A stretch of DNA of 17,075 nt from assembly GCA_019155205.2 (NCBI GenBank), contig JAHNZQ020003150.1, positions 1,278,808 to 1,295,882 on the forward strand. Reading direction: 5' to 3'. A program made the translations under genes and the position numbers. This document shows, in pieces, positions 1 through 7,639 of the stretch. The notes below the pieces were generated by a model, which was given only the letters and a program-made list of their open reading frames with translations, did no database searches and was not told where the DNA came from. The DNA is from Gracilaria vermiculophylla (taxonomy: Eukaryota > Rhodophyta > Florideophyceae > Gracilariales > Gracilariaceae). Each line of letters begins with the position of its first letter. Positions within the stretch are counted from its first letter, which is position 1.

Positions 1-2
1 CA

Positions 3-716
3 CGCGCCACGGCGCACCAGGCGGACGGGCCACAGGCATCAACAGCGGCGCAAGCCAAACGCTCCATCCTAAGGCGGTATGAGAACGCACTCTCCCTCGC
101 AAAGCAGAGACCCAACGCCTCGCCGAGGAGATACAAACAGGACTTCGACCAAAAGGTGATGGAAGGCCCTCACTTAAAGGAACCCGACGAGACTTTTCTC
201 GACAAACCTGGGAAAACCTCCGATGAACCGCCGGACGTCACGCGCAAGTTAGCGTCGACCAGCTCACGGCCCTATAAAGTCCTGGCCACCTATAGGGATA
301 CTGTCGCCATCGAGGTGAAAGGGTTCAGGGGTGTCGTCTCCCATGGTAGGGTGACGAACGTCCCAAAGCCCAGCCTCTCAGGAATGCCTGTCACCCCACC
401 TCAGGGACAACGCGTATAACTTCCTCATCCGACCACTTCAGGCGTGACGACACCACAGGATAATGGGAACCGCATCATCGCTCTCGGTGAACCATTACAG
501 GAGGCTCCCGATGCCATCCTGGCCCCTGAAGGTGACATTCTCTACGTGGTGGACCATATCGTCTCCCATCGACAAAACCCTGCAGGACTACTGTACTGCG
601 TCCACTGGTATGGGTACACCTCGAAAGACGACACGGAATAACCTCCGGAACATATCTCGGAGAACTTCCTTAGGCGATACCACGCTAATCTGGTGCGGAA
701 ACGCCTTTCCACATAG
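3..716 (+). pseudogene. Integrase C-terminal domain plus chromodomain (copy A pol 3' end)
   Basis: One reading frame runs from base 3 to a TAG at 714-716 and is broken by TAA codons at 417-419 and about 642-644. The first part (3-419) has the basic RRYKQDFDQKV region and the PYKVLATYRDTVAI strand pattern typical of the C-terminal DNA-binding part of Ty3/gypsy integrases. The second part (about 530-690) is a chromodomain: YVVDHIVSHRQ, then VHWYGYTSKDDT, then an acidic-proline turn and an FLRRYH helix. The three positions that form the aromatic cage in HP1-type chromodomains (Y, W, Y) are present. In chromoviruses such domains steer integration toward marked chromatin. The N-terminus and catalytic core lie outside the window. 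The two internal stops make it non-functional as it stands. Confidence 0.75.
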
Positions 717-728
717 ACGCTTCCGTTT

Positions 729-745
729 AGGAAAGGGGGAGGGGA
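729..745 (+). other. Internal polypurine tract after the pol stop (copy A)
   Basis: A 17-base all-purine run begins 12 bases after the chromodomain stop. The matching place in B (3518-3534, minus strand) is also all purine. In most Ty3/gypsy elements a tract here would prime plus-strand synthesis right next to the 3' LTR, but in B the 3' LTR lies about 1.6 kb further on and has its own tract. It could be a second priming site or a relic; function is inferred only. Confidence 0.45.
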
Positions 746-934
746 CCCCCGACCGGAGTGTTTTTCCCCTCCGCAGTCTATCCCCTACCTGGATTTCTCT
801 CTTTCGCCTCCAGGATGCCGTTGCTCGCTTTTCGCATGCTCTCACGGCGGCACTTTGTGTCGTTAAGCACGCGGGCACGGCCCAGTCATACTGGAACTAC
901 CGTTCATGGAGCTTTTGCTCTATCTGAAGGATCT

Positions 935-940
935 TTTATT
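935..940 (-). terminator. AATAAA signal after the antisense frame (copy A)
   Basis: On the minus strand AATAAA lies 35 bases past the stop of the antisense frame (stop at 975). The equivalent place in B also has AATAAA (3322-3327). The extra distance in A is partly explained by the 17-bp duplication. It is a candidate poly(A) signal for an antisense transcript. Confidence 0.4.
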
Positions 941-943
941 CGC

Positions 944-977
944 CAGGGCTCTATCATTTACAGGGCTCTATCACCTA
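944..977 (+). repeat. 17-bp tandem duplication in copy A
   Basis: Two 17-base units (944-960 and 961-977, differing at two bases) sit next to each other. The aligned place in B (around 3300-3325) has one unit, so the duplication arose in A after the copies split. Confidence 0.6.
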
Positions 978-1412
978 CAGGTCACCGAATCGCGAGGAAT
1001 ACTCCGCTTCGAGGTGCGCTTTTGCCGTGAGCGCTTGGCGATCAGAGAACTCCGACAGACTGCTCTTAATGGCCACCCCCGTGGCCCGGTCTGCCCAGGC
1101 CTTGTGGGGCTCTAAGATCCAAGCACGCGTCTCGCGCAAAGCCTCTACAGGAGAAGCCGGATCAGGACGGCCCGTCACAAGACACGCCTGCATCAACTTC
1201 TGGAAGGCAGCCTCAAGAGCCCCGTAGGACACTCCGCCCAATGGTGCACCCGAAGCGTCCACTTCCGATGACGGCGCAACAATCGCCACTGAAGGAGCCG
1301 CAGACGGCGGACCAGCTGGAACAGGTGTGGTACTGTCAGCCCTCCTCTCGAGGTAGTAAAGCACAACGTCCGTTAGGAGTTTTTGTTGACTGTAAAGGCG
1401 CGTGTTCCTCAA
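975..1412 (-). CDS. Antisense open frame, copy A version, fused into the LTR
   Basis: A 145-codon open frame runs antisense to copy A. Its last ~116 residues align with the frame at 2735-3304 in B (shared: RAGPPSAAPSV or AGPPSAAPSV, SGALEAAFQ or YGALEAAFQ, CLVTGRP, VEALRE.RAW, SQALTAK or RQALTAK); I estimate about two-thirds identity. The first ~26 codons come from the B LTR (1334-1412), so the start is chimeric. The frame opens with TTG; there is no AUG near the N-terminus. I do not recognise the product: it looks like a Pro/Ala-rich linker followed by a mostly helical, charged segment. It may be a remnant of a real antisense gene or a chance open frame in GC-rich DNA. Confidence 0.4.
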   Translation of the reverse strand: MRNTRLYSQQKLLTDVVLYYLERRADSTTPVPAGPPSAAPSVAIVAPSSEVDASGAPLGGVSYGALEAAFQKLMQACLVTGRPDPASPVEALRETRAWILEPHKAWADRATGVAIKSSLSEFSDRQALTAKAHLEAEYSSRFGDL

Positions 1413-1880
1413 GCTGGTCTCCGGTATGCGCTGTCGCGAGCCGGGGGAATTCTTGAAGGGGATCCGCAGACACCAAGCTGAGGGGGAGGTTTACTGGGCG
1501 GACATCGCTCCTACAGGCGTTACTATGATGCGACCTGGGGATCTGCGGCTTAGAAACCTGAGGTTGACCGACGAGAGTCTCAAACCATAAAAGTAGATGA
1601 AGACTCAAGGGTGCTTGACTTTACTTCCCCAGAGGTGGAGCTCAACCGGCAGATTAAGTATCAAGCCGGGAGCCCGCCTCGGCAGGTCTCACTCCTGTAG
1701 CAATTACCTGCATAAATTAACTAAAATAAACCATAATTCTACCGTCGGTTAAGGATACTGTAGCGCATGCGGGCAGCATCATACACCAGCTGGCCCATCT
1801 AATAAAATACGAGCCCTCCTTAGGAGTATTATGCCATTAGGCAACGCCACCATTTTTCCCTTAGGAGACACTGTACTACA
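1334..1880 (-). repeat. 3' LTR of element B
   Basis: 547 bp, the same length as its partner at 9787-10333. On the minus strand it begins TGTAGTACAG and ends CTGACA, fitting the TG...CA rule. The partner shares long blocks, such as the stretch around 1430-1450 and the one around 1650-1690. The minus-strand sequence TATTTTATT near 1800-1808 is kept in both LTRs and is a possible core-promoter element. The outward direction of this LTR points into copy A. Confidence 0.85.
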
Positions 1881-1882
1881 TA

Positions 1883-1893
1883 CCCCCTCTCCT
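1883..1893 (-). other. Polypurine tract of element B
   Basis: On the minus strand AGGAGAGGGGG ends two bases before the 3' LTR start. This is where the plus-strand primer of a Ty3/gypsy element is expected, and it fixes the minus orientation of the LTR pair. Confidence 0.75.
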
Positions 1894-2734
1894 AAATTGC
1901 ACCACGTCCTCGAGGTGCATCTTCCGTTTCCTTGATCCCCGGGTGGCTCCTATCGGTGTTGAGGCAGGCACGGCCTCCGGCGCTTGGCACATTCTCTCCT
2001 TAAGGCGTTCCTCCATATCTTCATACTCCTGTGCGGCGTATCGGCGCGGGCTCGCATTTCATCCCCTGTGGTGGCTGCGGGCTTTGCTCTTTCTTGTCTC
2101 TGCTGCCTCTCCTCCTTATCGGCGTATCCTGTCTGTGCAGCCGCTCGACTTCCGTGGCTGGAGCGTGGGTCAGTCCTAAGTGACATTGACTCTCTTAAGG
2201 CACTTTCCATTCCGATTCCTTTGCAGATTCTTCTTCGGGAAGCGCCCACTTCATCGTGTCCGTTCGTTAATTCTTCGTGAAGGTGCAAGTCTTATAATCC
2301 TCTCGTCTATGCCCCCATCGGCCTCCACTGGATATGAACGTCCGCCCCGCTATGGTGCTCCATACCTCGCCTACTTCCGGTCGCCCAGCTTCTCCGCAAA
2401 TTCCCCGATGGCGGCTTGACGCCGATCGCACCCCGGTGGTGTGTATAACCGCGGGTCGGTCTCCATGTGGTGTCAGATCTCCCTCCTCAGGTGCTCCCAC
2501 GCGTTCGATCGCCATCCAACCGGTGTCTAATACCTTCGCCATGTCTTCTCCAACTCCGGAGCCTATGTATCCATCAAATCCTGAGGTGTAGCACACCTCG
2601 ACCGGTGCACCGTTTCGTCCAGGGGATCCGTTTGACCATCGTGCCACGTGCGTCTTCGTCCCAAGCTATGGGAGCGCCTCCTGAGGTGATTACGTCGCGG
2701 TCCGCCGCAATACCGGGTGCACCCGCAGTGGTAG
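1894..2734. other. 3' region of element B without a clear sense gene
   Basis: This 840-base stretch lies between the antisense frame and the purine tract. On the minus strand, 1890-2290 contains patches of highly charged, coiled-coil-like coding potential (for example QEYEDMEERLKERM near 1990-2035), broken by frameshifts. On the plus strand, 2334-2680 has proline/serine-rich coding potential in one frame with stops (MSSPTPEPMYPSNPEV near 2540-2588), which could be the decayed N-terminal part of the antisense gene. I cannot tell which strand was coding. No RNA gene or known domain is visible. Confidence 0.4.
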
Positions 2735-3304
2735 CCGCCCGGGTCTCCTATAGACGAGGGAGAGATTGCTCCCGCCTCGGTATTTTTGGCCCCGGTGGTG
2801 CAACCCCGATTGCGGAGCGTTCCTGAGCCTGTTCTTCAGCCTCGCCTGCTGAGCTTTGCAATTCCCACACCGCGGTCACCTCCGGTGTCACCGACTCCGT
2901 TCTTGGCTTTGCCGACCTCCACTTCGGAGTCTTTGGGACCACTTCGAAGAGCCCCTGTCCGAGCTGGTCCGCCGTCCGCGGCTCCTTCCGTGGCGGTTGT
3001 TGCACGGTTAAAGGAGGTGGCCGCATCGGATGCACTGTCGGAAGGAGTCTCCTCTGGGGCTCTGGAGGCAGCCTTTCAGGAGTTGGTGCACGTGTGCCTG
3101 GTGACAGGCCGTCCTGCTCCGGCGTTTTCTGTAGAGGCTCTGCGCGAGGCACGGGCTTGGGTCTTAGAGCCCCAAAAGACCCGGACAGACCGAGTCTCGA
3201 TGGTGGCTCTCAAGGAAAGCCTGTCGGAGTTCTTCGATAGCCAGGCACTCACGGCAAAAGAGCGCCTCGAAGGGGAGTATTCAACGCGACTCGATGACCT
3301 GTAG
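2735..3304 (+). CDS. Antisense open frame in element B (190 codons)
   Basis: The frame is open from just after a TAG at 2732-2734 to a TAG at 3302-3304, on the strand opposite to gag-pol. The first ~90 codons are Pro/Ser/Val-rich (PGSPIDEGEIAPASVF, then several PxSPP-like runs). The last ~110 codons are Ala/Glu/Leu-rich and likely helical. The second half aligns with the antisense frame of copy A. The first possible start is a non-AUG TTG at 2786; the true start may lie upstream in a frame now shifted. AATAAA follows the stop by 17 bases. It stays open although the pol genes on the other strand are full of stops. I do not recognise the product. Antisense frames 3' of pol are known in some plant Ty3/gypsy elements; whether this is related is unknown. 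Confidence 0.5.
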   Translation, partial: PPGSPIDEGEIAPASVFLAPVVQPRLRSVPEPVLQPRLLSFAIPTPRSPPVSPTPFLALPTSTSESLGPLRRAPVRAGPPSAAPSVAVVARLKEVAASDALSEGVSSGALEAAFQELVHVCLVTGRPAPAFSVEALREARAWVLEPQKTRTDRVSMVALKESLSEFFDSQALTAKERLEGEYSTRLDDL

Positions 3305-3321
3305 GTGACAAGACCCTGACC

Positions 3322-3327
3322 AATAAA
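3322..3327 (+). terminator. AATAAA signal after the antisense frame (element B)
   Basis: AATAAA lies 17 bases after the TAG of the antisense frame, and its counterpart is kept in copy A (935-940, minus strand). The position suits a poly(A) signal for a plus-strand transcript; not proven. Confidence 0.45.
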
Positions 3328-3517
3328 AAGTCCTTCGGATGGAGCAGATGCTCTACGAACGGTAGTCCCAATATGCATAGACCGTGCCCGCGTGCTTAAC
3401 GACACAAATTGCCGCCGTGAGAGCATGCGAAAAGCGAGCAAAGGCATCCGGGAGAGGAAAAAAAGAACTCCAGGTAGAGGATAGACTGCGGAGACGAAAA
3501 ACATCTCCAGTTGGGGG

Positions 3518-3534
3518 CCTCCTCCCTCTTTTTT
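3518..3534 (-). other. Internal polypurine tract after the pol stop (element B)
   Basis: On the minus strand a 17-base purine run starts 12 bases after the chromodomain stop (3547). It is the counterpart of 729-745 in copy A, so the purine character has survived in both copies. Confidence 0.4.
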
Positions 3535-3546
3535 AAACGGAAGTGC

Positions 3547-4405
3547 CTATGTGGAGAGGCATTTCCGCACCAGATTGGCGTGGTATCGCCTAGGGAAGTT
3601 CTTCGGGATATGTTCCGTAGGTTCTTCCGTGTTGTCCTTCGAGGTGTACTCATACCAGCGGAGGCGGTACAGTATTCCTACAGGGGTTTGTCGATGGGAG
3701 ACGATATGGTCCACCGCGTAGCGGATGTCACCTTCAGGGGTCAGGATGGCATCTGGAGCCTCCAGTAATCGTTCACCGAGAGCGAAGATGCGGTTCCTAG
3801 TATCCCGTAGTGTCGTCGCGCCTGAGGTGGTCGGATGAGGAAGTTCAGCGCGTTGTCCCTGAGATGGGGTAGCGGGCGTTTCTGAGAGGCTGGGCGTTGG
3901 GACTTTCGTTACCCTATTACGAGAAACGACGTCTCTGAGCCCGTTCGCCTCAATGGCGACAGTATCTCTATAGGTGGGTAGGACTATAGTAGGGCCCTGA
4001 GGTGGTGGGCGCTTACTTGTGCGTGACGTCTGGTGGTTCGTCGGATGTTTTCCCGTGTTTGTCGAGGAAAACCGCGTCGCGTTCTTTCAGGTGAAGGCCT
4101 CCCATCACCTTCCATTCGAAGTCCTGTTTGTATCTCCTCTACGAGGCATTGAGTCTCTCCTTTGCGATGGAAAGTGCGTTCTCATATCGCTTTAGGATGG
4201 AGCGTTTGGCTGGCACCGCTGTTGGCGCCTGTGGCCCACCCGCCGTGTGCGCCGTGGCGCGTGCCGCAATGACGGCATCTGGTGGGATGGGCGAGAGCAC
4301 CAGATTGAAAGCAGCGGTCCCCGTGGAGCGGTGCACCTGCAGGTTGTATGCATACGTGAGGGGGCTTCTATATGCGTCCCAGACCGAAGATGTACATGGC
4401 CACAA
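3547..4405 (-). pseudogene. Integrase end of core, C-terminal domain and chromodomain (element B)
   Basis: Reading starts just past a deletion junction with WDAYRSPLTYAYNLQVHRST, the tail of a Ty3/gypsy integrase core. It continues through KRSILKRYENALSIAKERL (TAG at about 4139) to the C-terminal domain. A one-base shift near 3985-4000 moves the frame; from there it is open to the TAG at 3547-3549 and includes a chromodomain (YAVDHIVSHRQ, then RLRWYEYTSKDNTEEP). Aromatic-cage positions Y, W and Y are kept. The Trp usually found just before the final Glu-Pro is Glu here (NTEEP), and copy A also has Glu at that point, so the change is a family trait. The product would tether integration to chromatin; this copy is broken. 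Confidence 0.75.
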
Positions 4406-4839
4406 ACTTCAACGGTCCTGAAGGTGGGAACAGCGTGAGCGGCGTCCGGTGTTTCCGTATACTTCCCCTAGCGGCGGCGCAGGAATAGCAATCTGCCACC
4501 GTTTGGAAGGCGTCCTTAGCCATTTTCGGCCAATAGAACTCCCTCCGCATATTGAAATACATAATACATTCGAGATCCACCGGGTTGTCTGGCGAGGCGA
4601 GGATAGTGCGAGATATACAACACTCTCGCCCGTAGCTTCGTCGGGACCACCTTTTGAAAGGGTTTATCCAGGAGGGCGCGACATACAAGCACGCCGTCTC
4701 GGTAGACGTCCAATGACATTGTCAAACTCCCCACAGTGGCGAGGAGCTCCTTGCAGTACGCATCCGTACTCTGTTCCTTCAGGAACCCCGCTACAGTGAT
4801 GGGGAGCACTTCTTTCTCCTCCTCAACAAAAGGCATCAC
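4368..4839 (-). pseudogene. Integrase zinc-binding domain and start of core (element B)
   Basis: Two overlapping frames make up this part. The first (4839-4516) has the linker FLKEQSTDAYCKELL and the ARVLYISHYPRLA start of the HHCC domain. The second (to 4368) has MRREFYWPKMAKDAFQTVADCYSC, then LFPPSGPLKFVAMYIFG. The Cys pair CYSC and the first His are present, but the second His position (normally GHPG) reads RQPG. The first catalytic Asp of the DDE triad (normally AMDI) is Tyr (AMYI). Right after this, near 4390, the sequence jumps to the end of the core, so roughly 150 residues with the other two catalytic residues are missing. Confidence 0.75.
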
Positions 4840-5300
4840 CTCAGGGAGTCCGCTATACTTTCTTTCAAGTTAACAGCATTCCAAACATTCTGAATCGGAT
4901 CCTTTCTTCCCGTCGGCGTCTTGGATAACCAGACACGGGATGTTGACCTCCAATGGTGTTTCATCTTCCCCCTCGGTGGATATTCGCAATAGTGCGCCCG
5001 CTGCCCGGTGTTTAATGCTAGGACGGTGGGATATGTCAAACTCGAACTTCAGGGGGCGTAGCCTTCACCTTTCTAGGCGACCAGAAGAATTCGTCAAAGA
5101 CAGTTTCCACTTCGGTGGTGCGTTGTCCGTCCTGAAAGTGAAACGCGAGCCTTCCAGGTACGGGCGTAAAAGTAAAATCACCCACACAATGGCAAGAAAT
5201 TCGCGCTTCGATGTGGAGTAGTTCCGTTCTATAGGTGTGAGGCTGCGACTCCATTACCCGATGGGTTGAATTCCACCTTCCGGTTACTCCTGTAGGAGGG
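4840..5300 (-). pseudogene. RNase H domain of element B pol
   Basis: This continues the RT frame with three in-frame stops. Visible landmarks in order are LGTDACKYQVGCALLQE (Asp of the active site, just upstream), SRSLTPIERNYSTSKREFLAIVW (catalytic Glu), LLLRPYLEGSRFTFRTDN (second Asp), then FEFDISHRPSIKHRAAGALLRI, the usual end of the domain. RNase H removes the RNA strand during reverse transcription. The order and spacing are those of Ty3/gypsy elements. The stops, at positions normally holding coding residues such as Tyr and Trp, make this copy dead. Confidence 0.75.
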
Positions 5301-6300
5301 CACATCCGACCTGGTATTTACAGGCGTCAGTGCCCAGCACCATTCGGACGTGCCGCTTCGGAAGTACCAAGATCGGTGGTTCTATTAGTCTCCCCTTCAG
5401 TGTGTCGAAGGCTTCAAACTCCCCATCCGTCAAGATAGCCAATTGCGTCGGCTTTTCCTTCTCCAAGAGGCGTTTTAACACCGCTGCTATACGGAAGAAA
5501 CTCGGTACAAACCTCCGGAAGACGTTACACAGCCCAAGGAAGGAGCGGAGCTCCGTCTGGATTGTGGGAGGATGAGCTTCCTTGATGACGTCCTGAGTTT
5601 TCCTGGAAACCTGTAGGCGGCCCGGGAGCAGAACATGCCCCAAGTCATCTCCCGACGACTTGGAAAATAAACATTTCGCCAGCTTCAAGGTGAGTCCAGC
5701 ATACTTTAGGAGTTGGAGCAATTGCTTCACATGAATGAAGTGCTCCTCCACGCTGCGGGAGTATATGATGACGTCATCGATATACCGCAAAGCGTACTGC
5801 CACTTCACATTTGAAAGGATTATGTCTTCAGCTCGATGGAACGTAGCGGGTGCATTCTTCAATCCAAACGGCATCCTTAGGAATCTGAAAGTTCCACAGT
5901 GCGAAGTGAACCTTTAATTATCCTTATCGAAGTCATTAATCTCATTTTTCTCGTAGCCGCTGTTGGCATCCAGCGTGGAAGAAACGGACGCCTCACCTAA
6001 GGAATCAATATATTCATGCATACGGGGTATCGAGTACGAATCGCGTACCATCATCTATTTGAAGCCTCTATATTTAATTCAGAACCTCAGGGAGCCATCT
6101 TTCTTCTCCACAAATACCATTGGGGAGGCCCATTCGAACGTGGACGGCTTGGTAACGCATTTGTCCAGCATCCGGCCACCCTCATCGCGTTCAAACTTGA
6201 GCGCATGGGGCCCGGCTCCTCTCAGAAGTTGATGTACCGGTTTAGCATCAGGTGCAAGCCAGATCTGGTGCTTGGCCAGGTTGATCTGACCTAGGCGACC
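5284..6300 (-). pseudogene. Reverse transcriptase domain of element B pol
   Basis: The palm is clear: KPSTFEWASPMVFVEKKDG (about 6150-6100), STLDANSGY (about 5970-5945, first Asp), FLRMPFGLKNAPATF and RYIDDVIIYS (catalytic YIDD at 5784-5773). Thumb and connection follow (TLKLAKCLF, LRSFLGLCNVFRRFVPSF). The order matches Ty3/gypsy RT. The 196-residue stretch 5874-5284 is intact; upstream of it there are stops near 6060-5910. All active-site aspartates I can find are kept, so the decay came from stops, not from active-site loss. Confidence 0.85.
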
Positions 6301-6303
6301 ACA

Positions 6304-6696
6304 CTACATGTCCTCAAAGATGGATAGCATTCCCACTATCTTATGGCGATACCCTTCGAAATCCTCGCCGATTTGGAGCTTCTCCTGCCAGATGGCAGGA
6401 TTCTCTTCCTTTGGACCCGTTGAAGTCGCTTCAGCCTCCATGTTGATAATTGCATCGTGGTCCGCAAGGTCTTCCACACGAGAAAGATGAGCCAGTCCTG
6501 CAGCGGTGGGTAGCGCCAGTACGACAACAGTTCTTTTCTGGAGCCGTAACGACGACTCCACCAGGTTCGCGAGCACAACCGTGAAGAGAATGTTCAGTAT
6601 TATTTCCTTAACACCGTTCGCCATCATGGAGTGCTGCATCGTCGTCGGGTGTGGACTCCCCAGCAGGAATGAAAGGCCAGATGCAGAGGTCTGCAC
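6304..6696 (-). pseudogene. Pol linker between protease and RT (element B)
   Basis: A 130-codon open stretch in the pol path between the protease and the RT fingers. It contains VKEIILNILFTVVLANLVESSLRL and an acidic middle (NMEAEATSTGPKEEN). No enzyme motif is visible. By position it corresponds to the variable N-terminal RT extension of Ty3/gypsy polyproteins. It is bounded by stops on both sides. Confidence 0.5.
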
Positions 6697-7530
6697 CTAA
6701 ACTTCGGCCTGATTCCTCGCGGGTATTTCGATGCTCTTAACCATTCGGATCTTATTCGGCTGCGTCTTCTTTGGAAGGGTATCCACGTGGCGCGCGTTGG
6801 CGTCCGGTCCTGGAGATGCGGACACGATACCTATGGGGGCGGCGTCATGAAACGTCACCTTCCGCAGGCGTGGGTAGATTGCACGTACATATCGATCCAC
6901 AAAGGAAGTGCCCAATATGCATTGCGCGGCCAAGTTGGTCGCCACGAGGAACCACACTTTCACCTGTAAGGAGCCCAACCGGAGGTACAAGGGGATTGCG
7001 CCGAGGATGGTCAATGCTCGACGCGATGCATCGCGCACCGTAGGGAGCTTGCCAGTCCTCAAGGAGCCGGGAGCAGACCACGGGAGCACGTCGGCGTGCA
7101 CCAGATTGGGGCCAGCTCCGATATGGAGGATAGCGCGCACCGTGGTGGAGGCGAACGGGGAACATCCTAAAGACACGAATACTTTGTAATTCTCACGGCG
7201 GACTGTGCAAACAGAATCATCAAAGGTGTCGAGTCCAACAGGATTAGAGGGCCATCCGATTCTGCGTCGATGGAGCAGACGGCTTCTACCCCATTCCTGA
7301 GGGCAACCTCCATGGAGCTGAAGCTCGATGATAAGGAGCCACGTGGAGCCTCTATGCGTGGCTCTGAGAGTTTTCTTCGTTTGAGAGGGGCTAAGTTCCA
7401 GTCGGGGACGGCTTCTGCGGTTTTGCATCGCGATGCGGTGTGTTCTATTGAGGTGCAACTGGCTTGGACACCGGCACATGCGATGCGAGTGCAAGTGACA
7501 GTGAGACATGCTCCACTGCCAGTGGAGCAC
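6697..7530 (-). pseudogene. Aspartic protease of element B, catalytic Asp lost
   Basis: The C-terminal two-thirds of this 277-codon frame is a retropepsin-like domain: VRAILHIGAGPNLVHADVLP marks the active-site loop, and AAQCILGTSFVDRYVRAIYP the conserved ILG-containing end. The active-site triplet, normally Asp-Thr/Ser-Gly, reads His-Ile-Gly (His codon at 7125-7123), so both the catalytic Asp and the next residue are changed. The N-terminal third (7530-7200) overlaps another long open frame (7712-7167) and its true frame is uncertain. The enzyme would cut the Gag-Pol polyprotein; this copy cannot. Confidence 0.75.
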
Positions 7531-7639
7531 GGTAACCGTAGTTTCCTTGAGAGGAGCGGATGACGCGATACGCGGTTCGATAACTTGCGCTCTCCGTTAG
7601 TGTGTCCTTCAGGTCCTGGAAGTTTTTTCCCCGTTCCGG

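Larger units (their letters stand above)
1..1333 (+). mobile_element. Copy A: 3' part of a Ty3/gypsy chromovirus, cut off at both ends
   Basis: This segment matches the reverse complement of about 2946-4263 in element B along its whole length; sampled stretches look roughly 80-85% identical by eye. It holds the integrase C-terminus, a chromodomain, a purine-rich tract and the region with the antisense frame. On the left it runs off the window. On the right, homology to B continues up to about base 1333, where the LTR of element B begins. It is therefore an older copy of the same family as B, in the opposite direction. Confidence 0.8.
1..4263. repeat. Inverted repeat: arms 1-1333 and 2946-4263
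   Basis: Copy A (plus) and the 3' part of element B (minus) lie tail to tail, with arms of about 1.3 kb and a 1.6-kb spacer that includes the B 3' LTR. Read-through in either direction would give an RNA able to fold into a long imperfect hairpin. Confidence 0.75.

Noticed and set aside
2267..2647. 126-codon minus-strand frame in the 3' region of B
   Set aside because: Open, but without motif, and it competes with plus-strand coding potential. No copy A sequence is available here for comparison. Mentioned only under the region entry.
758..3504. Matching sense-strand frames at 758-1030 (+) and 3076-3504 (-) that look like paralogous proteins
   Set aside because: They are alike because the DNA of A and B is homologous. 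The opposite strand has the longer shared frame, a shared stop and a shared AATAAA. Arg/Ser-rich composition without motifs suggests a shadow.
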